From: Planotetraspora mira
GTDB lineage: Bacteria > Actinomycetota > Actinomycetes > Streptosporangiales > Streptosporangiaceae
Assembly: GCF_016863275.1 (NCBI RefSeq)
Contig: NZ_BOOO01000045.1
Location: forward strand, 1 to 50,938
DNA length: 50,938 bases
Direction: 5' to 3'
Part shown: piece by piece, positions 1 to 7,837 of the stretch
Numbering within the stretch: position 1 is the first letter of the stretch
How the letters are laid out: each line of letters begins with the position of its first letter
Notes under the pieces: generated by a model
Database searches by the model: none
The model's input: only the letters and a program-made list of their open reading frames with translations
What the model was told of the DNA's origin: nothing
Position numbers and translations under genes: made by a program

Positions 1-46
1 CGGGTGAACGGACCGCCGCCATGGTGCGGACGTCCTGACGCGTCAG

Positions 47-64
47 GTCGGCGGTGCCGCCGAC
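47..64 (-). terminator. hairpin downstream of the thaumatin-like gene
   Basis: Perfect 8-bp arms GTCGGCGG and CCGCCGAC separated by 2 nt lie 10 bp beyond the stop of the minus-strand gene. A second palindrome, CCTGACGCGTCAGG, follows at 34-47. There is no T-run, so this is a candidate terminator only. Confidence 0.45.
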
Positions 65-74
65 ACGGGGGGCC

Positions 75-1082
75 TCACGTGATCCCGAACGTCACCCGAT
101 AGTCGCAGCGGCCCTTGCACGGCATCGTCGCCGAGTCGTCGAAGGCGTACGAATACGCGTACGGCGCGGCCTTCTTGAACACCTGGGTGTAGTCCGTGGG
201 CCATTTCGACGGGATGCAGTTCTCCCGCCCGGCCCACTTGCCGCGGCAGCAGTAGGTGTCGCCGCCGAACGCGGTGCACGGGTTCTTGCAGGCCACCATC
301 TGGCCGCCGACCTTGAGTTGCATCTTGCCCGGGCAGCTGACCGCCTTGGTGCAGGTGCCCTTGTAACAGCCGGAGGGACTGACGGGATCCTTGGTGCCGC
401 CGCCCGAGATGTTGATGTACATCGGCAGGTTGTAGCCGTCGACCATGCTGACGTCGTAGAAGTCCATCCCGCCCCAGGCCGCGAGGGAGAACTCGCCGAG
501 CGTGGTCGCAGAGCCCGTGCTGCCGGCGCACTGGAAGACGCCCCCGCAGTCGCCGGTCTGGCAGTGCCCCCGGCCGGCCGAGTTGAAGGAGCAGCCGGTG
601 CGGCCCCAGAACCGGCCGCCCCACTTGTTCGGGACCTGCACCGAGACGGTCTGACCTGGGCGGAGCACCCACCCGGTCGCGGAGAGCGGATACTTGTCGC
701 TCTTGTTGGAGGCGAGCCAGACCGTCTGGCTCAGGTTGTTGACGAACGTGAACAGCCGCTTGCCGGCCGCCGCCTTCGCCGTGGCGGACGACCGGCTCCC
801 GCTCTGTTTCGCCGTCGCGGTGCGTGAGGCAGACGGCCGTGGCGAGCTGGTCGGCTTGTGGCTGGGGCGGGCGGTGCGCGACGGAGAGGCCGAGGGGTTC
901 GCGGCCTCGTCCGCGGGGGCGGTCACCGGGGCGGACGACAGGCCGGCCGCCGACGCGGTCGTGTCGCTCTCACGCGGGGAGGAGGGCCAGACCAGGGCCA
1001 CCACCGTCGCCACCACCACCGCCAGGACGAGGGCGTACGGCTGCCACGACCGTGCCATCCCCCTTCTGCTCCTCGTCGCCAT
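75..1082 (-). CDS. secreted thaumatin-like protein
   Basis: 335 aa from the ATG at 1082; an in-frame start at 1166 would only add a segment with no recognisable feature. Residues about 12-35 form a hydrophobic signal or anchor segment. A Ser/Thr/Pro/Ala/Lys-rich linker follows to about residue 110, then a thaumatin domain begins at KRLFTFVNN. The domain has 14 cysteines, including CKNPC and a YCC pair, and the acidic stretch DFYDVSMVDGYNLPM that matches the thaumatin signature region. Thaumatin-like proteins bind and sometimes hydrolyse beta-1,3-glucan, and some are antifungal. The protein should act outside the cell, either released or anchored by its N-terminus. It is divergent from the sigma-glycosidase fusion gene, whose GH128-like domain belongs to a beta-1,3-glucanase family, so the two may be functionally linked (inference). 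Confidence 0.88.
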   Translation of the reverse strand: MATRSRRGMARSWQPYALVLAVVVATVVALVWPSSPRESDTTASAAGLSSAPVTAPADEAANPSASPSRTARPSHKPTSSPRPSASRTATAKQSGSRSSATAKAAAGKRLFTFVNNLSQTVWLASNKSDKYPLSATGWVLRPGQTVSVQVPNKWGGRFWGRTGCSFNSAGRGHCQTGDCGGVFQCAGSTGSATTLGEFSLAAWGGMDFYDVSMVDGYNLPMYINISGGGTKDPVSPSGCYKGTCTKAVSCPGKMQLKVGGQMVACKNPCTAFGGDTYCCRGKWAGRENCIPSKWPTDYTQVFKKAAPYAYSYAFDDSATMPCKGRCDYRVTFGIT

Positions 1083-1315
1083 CGTCACGCGCCCTTCCCT
1101 GTCCTCCGATGAGACCGGGAGCACCAGGCCTCTGAACGGGAGACCGGGGGCCGCAGACCCTGACAACGGAAACCGGCGAAGAAGTCCGGCGAATTTGTGT
1201 TATCCGCCGTCCGTCCGCCGGTCTCCTGTATAGAGAGAATGTCCTGGCTGTAGAGGATTGTCCCGGCCCGACGCACACGGGCGGCGCGGGGACGATGGAC
1301 TGAGAGCGGAGTGCG

Positions 1316-3238
1316 ATGCCCGGAACCGGCAGGGGCGGACCCGACACGGCGATGGTGGAGGCCGCGCGCGGCGGAGACCAGCGGGCGCTCGACGCTCTGG
1401 TCGCCGACTCCCTTCCGCTCGTCTACAACATCGTCGGCCGGGCCCTCAACGGGCACAACGACGTCGACGACGTCGTGCAGGAGACGCTGTTGCGGGTCGT
1501 CCGCGGGCTGCCCACCCTGCGCGACCCGGAGGCGTTCCGGTCCTGGCTGGTGGCCATCGCCGTCCGGCAGGTGCGCGACCGCGAGCAGGACCGGTCGGCC
1601 ACCCAGAAGCGCCGTGCGGACCTCGACACCGCGGAGGAGATGCCCGATCCGGCCTCGGACTTCGCGGCCCTCACCATCCTCAGGCTCGGTCTCACCGACC
1701 AGCGCCGCGAAGTGGCCGAGGCGACGCGCTGGCTGGACCCCGACGACCGGGGCCTGCTCGCCCTGTGGTGGCTCGAGGAGACGGGAGAGCTCCGGCGTAC
1801 CGACCTCGCGGGCGCCCTCGGCCTGTCCGGCCGGCACGCGGCCGTACGCGTCCAGCGCATGAAGGAGCAGATGCAACTCGCCCGCACCATCGTGCGGGCG
1901 CTGGGCTCCGGTTCCGGGTGCGCCGAACTGCGCGCGATGACGTGGAACTGGGACGGCGTGCCCAGCCCGCTCTGGCGCAAGCGTTTCGCCCGGCACGTGC
2001 GCGACTGCGCGGACTGCGGGCGGAGCGGTCAGGGCATGCTGCCCATCGACCGGCTGCTCGCCGGGATGCCGCTGTTGCCCGTGCCCGCGGGCTTCGTCCT
2101 GCAGCACCTCCAGGCCATCCCCCCCGCCGCCTCTGAGGCGGCCGCGCACGCCGCTTCGCACCTTCCCCCCGGGCGGAGCGGCGTGCACCGGGCTTCCCGC
2201 GCCTTACAGCAGGAGCGCCCACGTGGCGTGTTGTCCGCCCTGTCGCACGGTCCCGTCGCCGGCACGGCCGCCGTCGGAGCCGCCGCGATCGTCGCGGTGG
2301 GCGTGCTGGTGGCCGCCAACCTCTCCCCGCAGAAGCCGGCCGCCCAGGGTGTGGCGCCCCAGGCGGCCTCGACGGCGCTCCCGCCGAAGCCGCCGTCGCC
2401 TTCGGCGTCCGTCAAGGCTTCGCGCAAGCCGTCTCCCAAGCCCAGCAAGAAGGCCTCGCCCAAGGCGACCAAGCCGGCTCCGCCTCCTGCGGTCGTCGTG
2501 GCGAAGTCCGCGAAGAAGGGCGTGGGCGTGTGGGGCATGCCCGGTGTCAGCGCCTCTCTCAAGAAATCGGGAGCGAGCTGGTACTACACCTGGTCCACGA
2601 CCCATGACGGGATCACGACCCCCGCGTCGGCGTCGTTCGTGCCGATGATCTGGGGGACCGACAGCGTCACCAGCCAGAACCTCGCCAAGGCCAAGGCCGC
2701 CGGGCCGTACCTGCTGGGGTTCAACGAGCCCGACATGGGCGGGCAGGCGAACATGACGCCCGAGAAGGCGCTGTCCCTCTGGCCGAAGCTCATGTCGGCG
2801 GGCAAGGTGCTCGGCAGCCCCGCCGTGGCGTACGGCGGGGACCGCGCGGGCGGCTGGCTCGACAAGTTCATGTCGGGGGCGAAGGCGAAGGGTTACCGCG
2901 TCGACTTCATCACGCTGCACTGGTACGGCGGCGACTTCAACACCGCGAACGCCACCAACCAGCTCAAGTCGTACATCCAGGCGGTGTACAAGCGCTACCA
3001 CAAGCCGATCTGGCTGACGGAGTTCGCGCTCATCGACTTCTCGAACGGCACCCGGTTCCCGACGGACTCACAGCAGGCGGCCTTCGTCACCTCGTCCACG
3101 AAGATGCTGGCAGGCCTGCCGTACGTCCAGCGTTACGCGTGGTTCGGCCTGCCGGCCGACAAGAAGCCCGGCACGGGGCTGTTCACGACCACAGGCGCGG
3201 CCACGCCGGCGGGCCGTGCCTTCCAGGCGGCCCGCTGA
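1316..3238 (+). CDS. ECF-type sigma factor fused through a zinc motif and one TM helix to a GH128-like glycosidase
   Basis: 640 aa, ATG start with a purine-rich site just upstream. Residues about 12-100 resemble sigma region 2 (HNDVDDVVQETLLRVV) and about 140-195 resemble region 4 (helix-turn-helix before AAVRVQRMKEQ). H227-x3-C231-x2-C234 is a ZAS-type zinc motif as found in anti-sigma factors. Residues about 312-335 are a single hydrophobic segment, followed by a Ser/Pro/Lys-rich linker to about 400. The last 240 residues match the Asl1-like/GH128 fold, with GFNEPD (E471) as likely acid/base and LTEFA (E569) as likely nucleophile. ECF proteins with large C-terminal extensions, including carbohydrate-active domains, are known in actinobacteria. 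The predicted layout puts the sigma part in the cytoplasm and the glycosidase outside. How the sigma part would be released or activated is not visible. Confidence 0.85.
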   Translation: MPGTGRGGPDTAMVEAARGGDQRALDALVADSLPLVYNIVGRALNGHNDVDDVVQETLLRVVRGLPTLRDPEAFRSWLVAIAVRQVRDREQDRSATQKRRADLDTAEEMPDPASDFAALTILRLGLTDQRREVAEATRWLDPDDRGLLALWWLEETGELRRTDLAGALGLSGRHAAVRVQRMKEQMQLARTIVRALGSGSGCAELRAMTWNWDGVPSPLWRKRFARHVRDCADCGRSGQGMLPIDRLLAGMPLLPVPAGFVLQHLQAIPPAASEAAAHAASHLPPGRSGVHRASRALQQERPRGVLSALSHGPVAGTAAVGAAAIVAVGVLVAANLSPQKPAAQGVAPQAASTALPPKPPSPSASVKASRKPSPKPSKKASPKATKPAPPPAVVVAKSAKKGVGVWGMPGVSASLKKSGASWYYTWSTTHDGITTPASASFVPMIWGTDSVTSQNLAKAKAAGPYLLGFNEPDMGGQANMTPEKALSLWPKLMSAGKVLGSPAVAYGGDRAGGWLDKFMSGAKAKGYRVDFITLHWYGGDFNTANATNQLKSYIQAVYKRYHKPIWLTEFALIDFSNGTRFPTDSQQAAFVTSSTKMLAGLPYVQRYAWFGLPADKKPGTGLFTTTGAATPAGRAFQAAR

Positions 3239-3258
3239 CGGTCGCCACCCAAAGGACA

Positions 3259-3298
3259 GGCGTGACCCGGATTCCGATCGAGGCTTCCGGGTCACGCC
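3259..3298. terminator. bidirectional terminator hairpin between convergent genes
   Basis: Perfect 13-bp arms (GGCGTGACCCGGA and its complement TCCGGGTCACGCC) with a 14-nt loop lie between the stops of the sigma-glycosidase gene and the convergent VOC gene. No T-run is present, which is common in actinomycetes. Confidence 0.75.
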
Positions 3299-3338
3299 GA
3301 GGGATCGGCACGGGTCGCCGGGGCCCGCTCCGGTGCGA

Positions 3339-3767
3339 TCAGGCGAAGTCCTCGGGGGCGAACGCCCTGGGCTCGACGAGGACCAGCCAGTTGCCCGTGT
3401 TGTCGCGCATGACCGCCTCGACGCCGTACGGCCTGTCGGACGGCTCCTGGAGGAACGTCACCCCCTTGGCGCTGAGCTCCTCGTAGGTCTTGCGGCAGTC
3501 GTCCACGGTCAGGCCGACGGCGTGCATCTGTCCCTTGCCGAGTTCTCCCCGGATGAAGTCGGCGGCCTCCGGGTCGAGGGGAGGGCCGGGGAGCATCAGC
3601 GTGATCTCGAGTTCGGGCTGATTGGGGTGCCCGATGGTGACCCAGCGGAAGCCCTCGCCCATGGTGATGTCGGTGCGGGCCTCGAAGCCGAGGTTGTCGA
3701 CGTAGAAGTCGCGCGTCTTGTCCTGGTCGAGGCAGTAGATGGTGATGAGTGAGATGTTCGTGACCAT
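3339..3767 (-). CDS. VOC (glyoxalase/bleomycin-resistance fold) family protein
   Basis: 142 aa, a single VOC domain. It has the usual opening ISLITIYCLDQDKTRDFYVDNLGFEARTD cut here as strand, helix and strand with the DFY-DNLGF core, then a metal-region strand ELEITLML and a second half VDDCRKTYEELSAKGVTF-EPYGVEAVMRDNTGNWLVLVEP. Length and layout are typical of small actinobacterial VOC proteins of unknown substrate. The gene lies 39 bp downstream of the AraC-type gene on the same strand and is probably co-transcribed. AraC and VOC pairs of this kind are common, and the regulator may control or sense the VOC protein's substrate. No enzyme activity can be assigned. Confidence 0.85.
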   Translation of the reverse strand: MVTNISLITIYCLDQDKTRDFYVDNLGFEARTDITMGEGFRWVTIGHPNQPELEITLMLPGPPLDPEAADFIRGELGKGQMHAVGLTVDDCRKTYEELSAKGVTFLQEPSDRPYGVEAVMRDNTGNWLVLVEPRAFAPEDFA

Positions 3768-3806
3768 GCGGCCAACGTAAGAGCCGCAGGTCGCCGGGGG
3801 CTTCTC

Positions 3807-4238
3807 TCAAATTGCGCGATCCGGACCGCCGCCGGGCGGTCCCGCTGTGCCGCGGGGATCCATCGGCCCGCGCATGAACAGGAAGCACCCGGGGATGTGC
3901 GGCCCGCCCCGGGCCGCCCATCGGTCGCGGTAGGCCGTGGGACTCTCGCCGACGAGTTGGCTGAAGCGGGAGGAGAAGGACCCGAGGCTGGCGAATCCCA
4001 CCATCATGCACACCTCGGTCACCGTCAGGTTGGCCGAGCGCAGCAGGTCCTGGGCCCGCTCGATGCGGCGGCGGGTGAGATAGCGGATCGGGGTCTCGCC
4101 GTAGGCGGCCTCGAAGCAGCGGACCAGGTGGAACTTCGAGATCCCGGCGACCCGGGCGAGTTCGCTGAGATCGAGCGGCGCCTGGTAGTGCCGGTCCATG
4201 TGATCGCGTGCCCGCCGAAGGTGCGGCAGCAGGTCCAT
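3807..4238 (-). CDS. AraC-family transcriptional regulator (DNA-binding domain only)
   Basis: 143 aa from the ATG at 4238 (MDLLPHLRRARDHMDRHY). The first 105 residues hold the two helix-turn-helix motifs of AraC proteins: LSELARVAGISKFHLVRCFEA and VTEVCMMVGFASLGSFSSRF, ending in the conserved P-x-x-YR (SPTAYRDRW). There is no N-terminal effector domain. The C-terminal tail is Gly/Pro-rich. A GTG at 4277 would add 13 residues; neither start has a strong ribosome-binding site. It sits upstream of and co-directional with the VOC gene, so it likely controls that small operon. Confidence 0.85.
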   Translation of the reverse strand: MDLLPHLRRARDHMDRHYQAPLDLSELARVAGISKFHLVRCFEAAYGETPIRYLTRRRIERAQDLLRSANLTVTEVCMMVGFASLGSFSSRFSQLVGESPTAYRDRWAARGGPHIPGCFLFMRGPMDPRGTAGPPGGGPDRAI

Positions 4239-4449
4239 TCCCGGCTTCCCGGCCTTGGGCCTGCTCACGCCTGTCACGTGGACGAGCGTATGCGACCGCC
4301 GGCGACGGCGTCCCGCCCGTCTCGCAGACGAGGGGCATGTCCCTTGCCCAGGTCGTTCGCCGCGGCCGGTGCGCCGGGGCGTCGGCCCCACCGCAGGTCA
4401 GCGGTCGTATCGTTGGAGTTCCAAGTGTCTCGGGAAGGGAGTGGCGGCC

Positions 4450-4770
4450 GTGGGAGAGTTCTCCGTCGCGCACTGGCTGATCGTCGCCCTCGTGTTCGTG
4501 ATGTTGTTCGGCGCCAAGAGGCTCCCCGACACCGCCCGGTCGCTGGGCCAGGCCCTCCGCCTGTTCAAGCAGGAGACCAGCCGGCTGGGGGACGACGACG
4601 ACCCGGAGGCCCCGGCCGATCGGCGTCAGGATCCGCCCCAGGACGTGCTGTCTCAGCAGGTGTCGCCCCAGGTCGCGGCTTCTCATGATCCGCGTGCGGG
4701 ATACGGCGTTGCGGGGCCGTCCTCCTCCGAAGTGCAGGAGGACCGGCTGCGGCCGGACGAGACCGTGTGA
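4450..4770 (+). CDS. tatA: TatA/TatE-type twin-arginine translocase subunit
   Basis: 106 aa from GTG 4450, chosen because GGGAAGGGAG ends about 9 nt upstream; the GTG at 4441 is too close to that site. The N-terminus VGEFSVAHWLIVALVFVML is the short membrane helix, followed by the FG hinge (LFGAKRLPDTARSLG) and an amphipathic helix ending RLFKQE, the classical TatA signature. The tail is acidic and Gln/Pro-rich with no further domain. TatA oligomers form the protein-conducting element of the Tat pathway in the cytoplasmic membrane. No tatB or tatC is nearby, so this is an isolated, possibly extra, tatA copy. Confidence 0.85.
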   Translation: MGEFSVAHWLIVALVFVMLFGAKRLPDTARSLGQALRLFKQETSRLGDDDDPEAPADRRQDPPQDVLSQQVSPQVAASHDPRAGYGVAGPSSSEVQEDRLRPDETV

Positions 4771-5042
4771 CGCCGGGCCTCCACGAGCGTCTGTAACGAG
4801 ATCCTCACCTGCGGGTTCCGGCCTGTGCGCCGGGGCCCGTACTCGCCTGCCCGGCGTCGGCGCAGGCCCGTGGCGACTGCTTCCGGGTCGTCGGCGATCC
4901 CCAACGAATCGGGCTGACTGACATAAGCAAACCCTGATATTTCAGGATCTGTCAGATTTCGCGACCTTCCGTCTGTCGAGCGGCTTCGTCCGAGACCAGG
5001 ACCCCCCTCCTGGCCGGGGCCGCAGGCAGAAAGGCCAGGCTC

Positions 5043-5675
5043 GTGAAACGAGTCTTCGCCGGCATCGCCGCCGTCCTGTCCCTCATCGTCCTCAGCGTCA
5101 CTCTCACCGCCGGGCCCGCGAGCGCCACCCCGCCCAACATCCCGTCCGCGAGCACGGCCGCCTCCCGGCTGGCCTCACTCACCGTCGCCGCCGAGTCCCA
5201 CCAGTCGACCTACAACCGGGACCTGTTCCCGCACTGGATCACCGTTTCCGGGGCCTGCAACACCCGCGAGCAGGTGCTCAAGCGCGACGGCTCCGGCGTC
5301 GTGACCAACTCGAGCTGCGCCGCCACCTCCGGCACGTGGTACAGCCCGTACGACGGGGCGACCTGGCACGCGGCGGCGGACGTGGACATCGACCACATGG
5401 TCCCGCTGGCGGAGGCGTGGCGGTCGGGCGCCTGGGCGTGGACCACCGCGCAGCGCCAGGCGTACGCCAACGACCTGGGCGGCCCCGAACTCTGGGCCGT
5501 CACCGACAACGTCAACCAGTCCAAGGGCGACCAGGACCCCACGACGTGGAAGCCGTCGCTGACCTCGTTCTGGTGCACCTACTCGCGCGCCTGGATCCAG
5601 GTGAAGTACTACTACGGCCTTAGCGTGCAGAGCAGTGAGAAGACCGCTCTGACCACCATGCTCGGCTACTGCTGA
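5043..5675 (+). CDS. secreted HNH-family (DUF1524/GmrSD-type) nuclease
   Basis: 210 aa, GTG start after an AAAGG site. Residues 1-29 form a signal peptide (MKRVF, hydrophobic core, cleavage likely after ASA). The mature part has four early cysteines (GACNT, SSCAA) and the core DIDHMVPLAEAW, the D-x-DH-x-VPL motif of DUF1524 nucleases, followed by the Asn-containing ELWAVTDNVNQSKGDQDP that supplies the HNH metal-site residues. It ends with CTYSRAWIQVKYYYGL. Members are common secreted proteins of actinomycetes and probably degrade external DNA. It stands alone, with its own terminator downstream and no immunity-like gene beside it. Confidence 0.87.
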   Translation: MKRVFAGIAAVLSLIVLSVTLTAGPASATPPNIPSASTAASRLASLTVAAESHQSTYNRDLFPHWITVSGACNTREQVLKRDGSGVVTNSSCAATSGTWYSPYDGATWHAAADVDIDHMVPLAEAWRSGAWAWTTAQRQAYANDLGGPELWAVTDNVNQSKGDQDPTTWKPSLTSFWCTYSRAWIQVKYYYGLSVQSSEKTALTTMLGYC

Positions 5676-5687
5676 TCTCTGGTCACG

Positions 5688-5723
5688 GCTCGTACGGCTT
5701 CCGCGACGCGGGGCCGTACGAGC
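5688..5723 (+). terminator. terminator of the secreted nuclease gene
   Basis: Perfect 11-bp arms GCTCGTACGGC and GCCGTACGAGC with a 14-nt loop start 13 bp after the stop codon. Confidence 0.7.
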
Positions 5724-5874
5724 TCCGTAAGGCCGCCGGCGCAGGAGGTTCGGAGCTCCCGCGCCGGAGGAAGGAAGCGGCCATATCGCGTGGCGACCGG
5801 TCTGACCGCGTTTGGACTGGTCCTTACCAATCTGCCGGTAGCGTAGCTGCTGTTGCGAGAAAGGGGGCCTCGCG

Positions 5875-6324
5875 ATGTCGGAGGCCTGTGACGTTGTGTA
5901 CCGCCTGGTCGCCGCCATAAATGATCATGATCTTGACGCGGTGTTGCGCTGTTACAGCCCCACGGCCGCCGCTGTGGGCCCGCAGGGTGTGGCGGACGGC
6001 CCCGAGGAGATCGGTTTCTACCATTCACACGTCTGGGAGGGGTTTCCGGATCTCCGTCTCACCGTGTGGGAGGTGGTCCAGTCCGGGGATCTCGTGGTGC
6101 TGGAATCGACGGTCACGGGCACGAATCTGGGGTTCTTCCTCCTGCCGGGTGGCGGGGTGGCCGATTCCACCGGCAAGGGGATCAGCGTACGGTACTGCTG
6201 GGTCTTCACCGTCGAATCCGCCGCGATCGTCGCCCAGCGGGTCTACTACGACCAATTGGAGATGTACGCCCAGCTCGGCGCGCGCCTCGTTCTCGACGAC
6301 CCGCCCCCGTACGACGCCGTGTGA
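5875..6324 (+). CDS. SnoaL-like / NTF2-fold protein
   Basis: 149 aa, ATG with the site AAAGGGGG about 7 nt upstream. The start ACDVVYRLVAAINDHDLDAVLRCYSPTA is the usual first helix and strand of SnoaL-like proteins, followed by the PDLRLTVWEVVQSGDLVVLESTVTGT strands and a RYCWVFTVESAAIVAQRVYYDQ end. The fold serves in polyketide cyclases, ester cyclases and many small proteins of unknown role, and no polyketide gene is nearby. It is a single-gene unit with a plausible promoter in the 150 bp upstream. Substrate unknown. Confidence 0.82.
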   Translation: MSEACDVVYRLVAAINDHDLDAVLRCYSPTAAAVGPQGVADGPEEIGFYHSHVWEGFPDLRLTVWEVVQSGDLVVLESTVTGTNLGFFLLPGGGVADSTGKGISVRYCWVFTVESAAIVAQRVYYDQLEMYAQLGARLVLDDPPPYDAV

Positions 6325-6462
6325 CGACCCCGCGCACGATCCCCGACCGACTTCCCCGTCCCCGGCGAACCCATGATCCACAGCCCCCCGTCCTTTGCGT
6401 GACTTATGTTCCCGCTGTGGTGTTAGCGGATGAAAGTGATGATGGGGTCGGGGATGCCGCAG

Positions 6463-6468
6463 TAACAT
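6463..6468 (+). promoter_or_regulatory. -10 element of a leaderless promoter (beta-helix gene)
   Basis: TAACAT ends 6 nt before the ATG at 6475 and no ribosome-binding site lies between, so transcription would start at or next to the A of the start codon. Confidence 0.5.
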
Positions 6469-6474
6469 CGGCCG

Positions 6475-7671
6475 ATGCGATTCAGGCAGGGCGCGGTCCT
6501 CCTCGTCACACTTCTCCTGGTGATCGGCGTATGGGGCTGGGTGGCACTGCGGCCGGGCTCGTCCGCGACCACGCAGGCGGTCGCGGCCGGGGCTCCGAGC
6601 GCAGGCCCGAGCGCGACCCCCACCCGCAAGGCCTACCTGGATCCGCGGCCGACCCTCACGCGGGTCAAGCCCCGTCAGCCGCCGCCGAAGGCGGGCAATC
6701 CCAGCGGACGGGCCGCCGTGCCGGCCGAGGCGAGAGCGGTCGACAGTTCGCATCCGACGCGGGTCATCGGGAACGGCACCCCGGCAAGCTGTACGTCGAA
6801 GGCCGTCGTCGCGGCGGTCGCCGCGGGCGGTGTGATCACCTTCTCCTGTGGGCCCGATCCCGTGACCATCACGATGAGCGCCACGGCGAAGGTCCGGAAC
6901 TCCAGCGCCCGGGTGGTCCTCGACGGGGGCGGCCTGGTGACGCTCAGCGGCGGCGGCAAGAGGCGGATCCTCTACATGAACACCTGCGACCAGGCGCAGC
7001 AGTGGACGACGTCGCACTGCGACGACCAGGAGCAGCCGCAGCTCACCGTCCAGAACCTGACGCTGGCCGACGGCAACGCCACGGGGCAGACGGTCGACGG
7101 GGGAGGAGGCGGGGCCCTGTTCGTGCGCGGCGGCCGGGTCAAGGTGGTGAACTCCCGGTTCGTCCGCAACCGGTGCGACGCCACGGGACCCGACCTCGGC
7201 GGGGCCGCCATCCGGGTGCTGGACCAGTCGCACGATCTGCCGGTCTACATCGTGGGCAGCACCTTCGGCGGGGCCTCGGGCCAGGGCGGGGTCTGCTCCA
7301 ACGGCGGCGCGCTGAGCAGCATCGGGGTGTCGTGGGTCGTGCTCAACAGCGTCATGACGTACAACAGGGCGATCGGCAACGGCGCCAACCCCGCGCGCGG
7401 AGGCACTCCCGGCGGCGGCAGCGGAGGAGCCGTCTACACCGACGGCAACCGTTTCACGGTGCGGATCGCGGGCTCGGTCGTGCAGCACAACCAGGCGAGG
7501 GAGGGAGGCGGAGCCGTCTTCTTCGTCAGCAACGACCGCACCGGCACGATGAGCATCGAGGGCTCGAGCCTGCGCGACAATCCCAGTGCGGGGTTCGAGA
7601 CCGCGGGTTTCCCCGGCATCTTCTTCCTGGGCGCGCGCAACCCGGCGGTGTCGTCCTCCACGCTCAGATGA
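6475..7671 (+). CDS. secreted right-handed beta-helix repeat protein
   Basis: 398 aa. Residues 1-27 form a signal peptide or anchor (MRFRQGAVLLVTLLLVIGVW), followed by a low-complexity Ala/Pro/Ser region to about 80. The rest contains repeated short strands typical of parallel beta-helix proteins: VVLDGGGLVTLSGGGKRRIL, LTVQNLTLADG, GALFVRGGRVKVVNSRFVRN, VYIVGSTF, WVVLNSVMTYN and VRIAGSVVQHNQAREGGGAVFF. Glycine-rich turns such as GGGGGALF and GGSGGAVY are characteristic of polymorphic-outer-membrane-protein or pectate-lyase-like helices. No catalytic motif is recognisable; carbohydrate binding or a structural surface role is possible. It is preceded by a leaderless-type promoter. Confidence 0.82.
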   Translation: MRFRQGAVLLVTLLLVIGVWGWVALRPGSSATTQAVAAGAPSAGPSATPTRKAYLDPRPTLTRVKPRQPPPKAGNPSGRAAVPAEARAVDSSHPTRVIGNGTPASCTSKAVVAAVAAGGVITFSCGPDPVTITMSATAKVRNSSARVVLDGGGLVTLSGGGKRRILYMNTCDQAQQWTTSHCDDQEQPQLTVQNLTLADGNATGQTVDGGGGGALFVRGGRVKVVNSRFVRNRCDATGPDLGGAAIRVLDQSHDLPVYIVGSTFGGASGQGGVCSNGGALSSIGVSWVVLNSVMTYNRAIGNGANPARGGTPGGGSGGAVYTDGNRFTVRIAGSVVQHNQAREGGGAVFFVSNDRTGTMSIEGSSLRDNPSAGFETAGFPGIFFLGARNPAVSSSTLR

Positions 7672-7837
7672 TTGGGCGACTGTATCCGTATATAGGCGTT
7701 TATCGGAAAAGCGGGATTTGTCGTTCTGGAGGTACTGATCCCCATGTTTGACGGGACATTGATCTCCGGAACGTGATGACCGCGACTGGTCACATCTAGC
7801 GTCGTCCTCGAACCGTCCATGACCTCGGGGGAGACAA

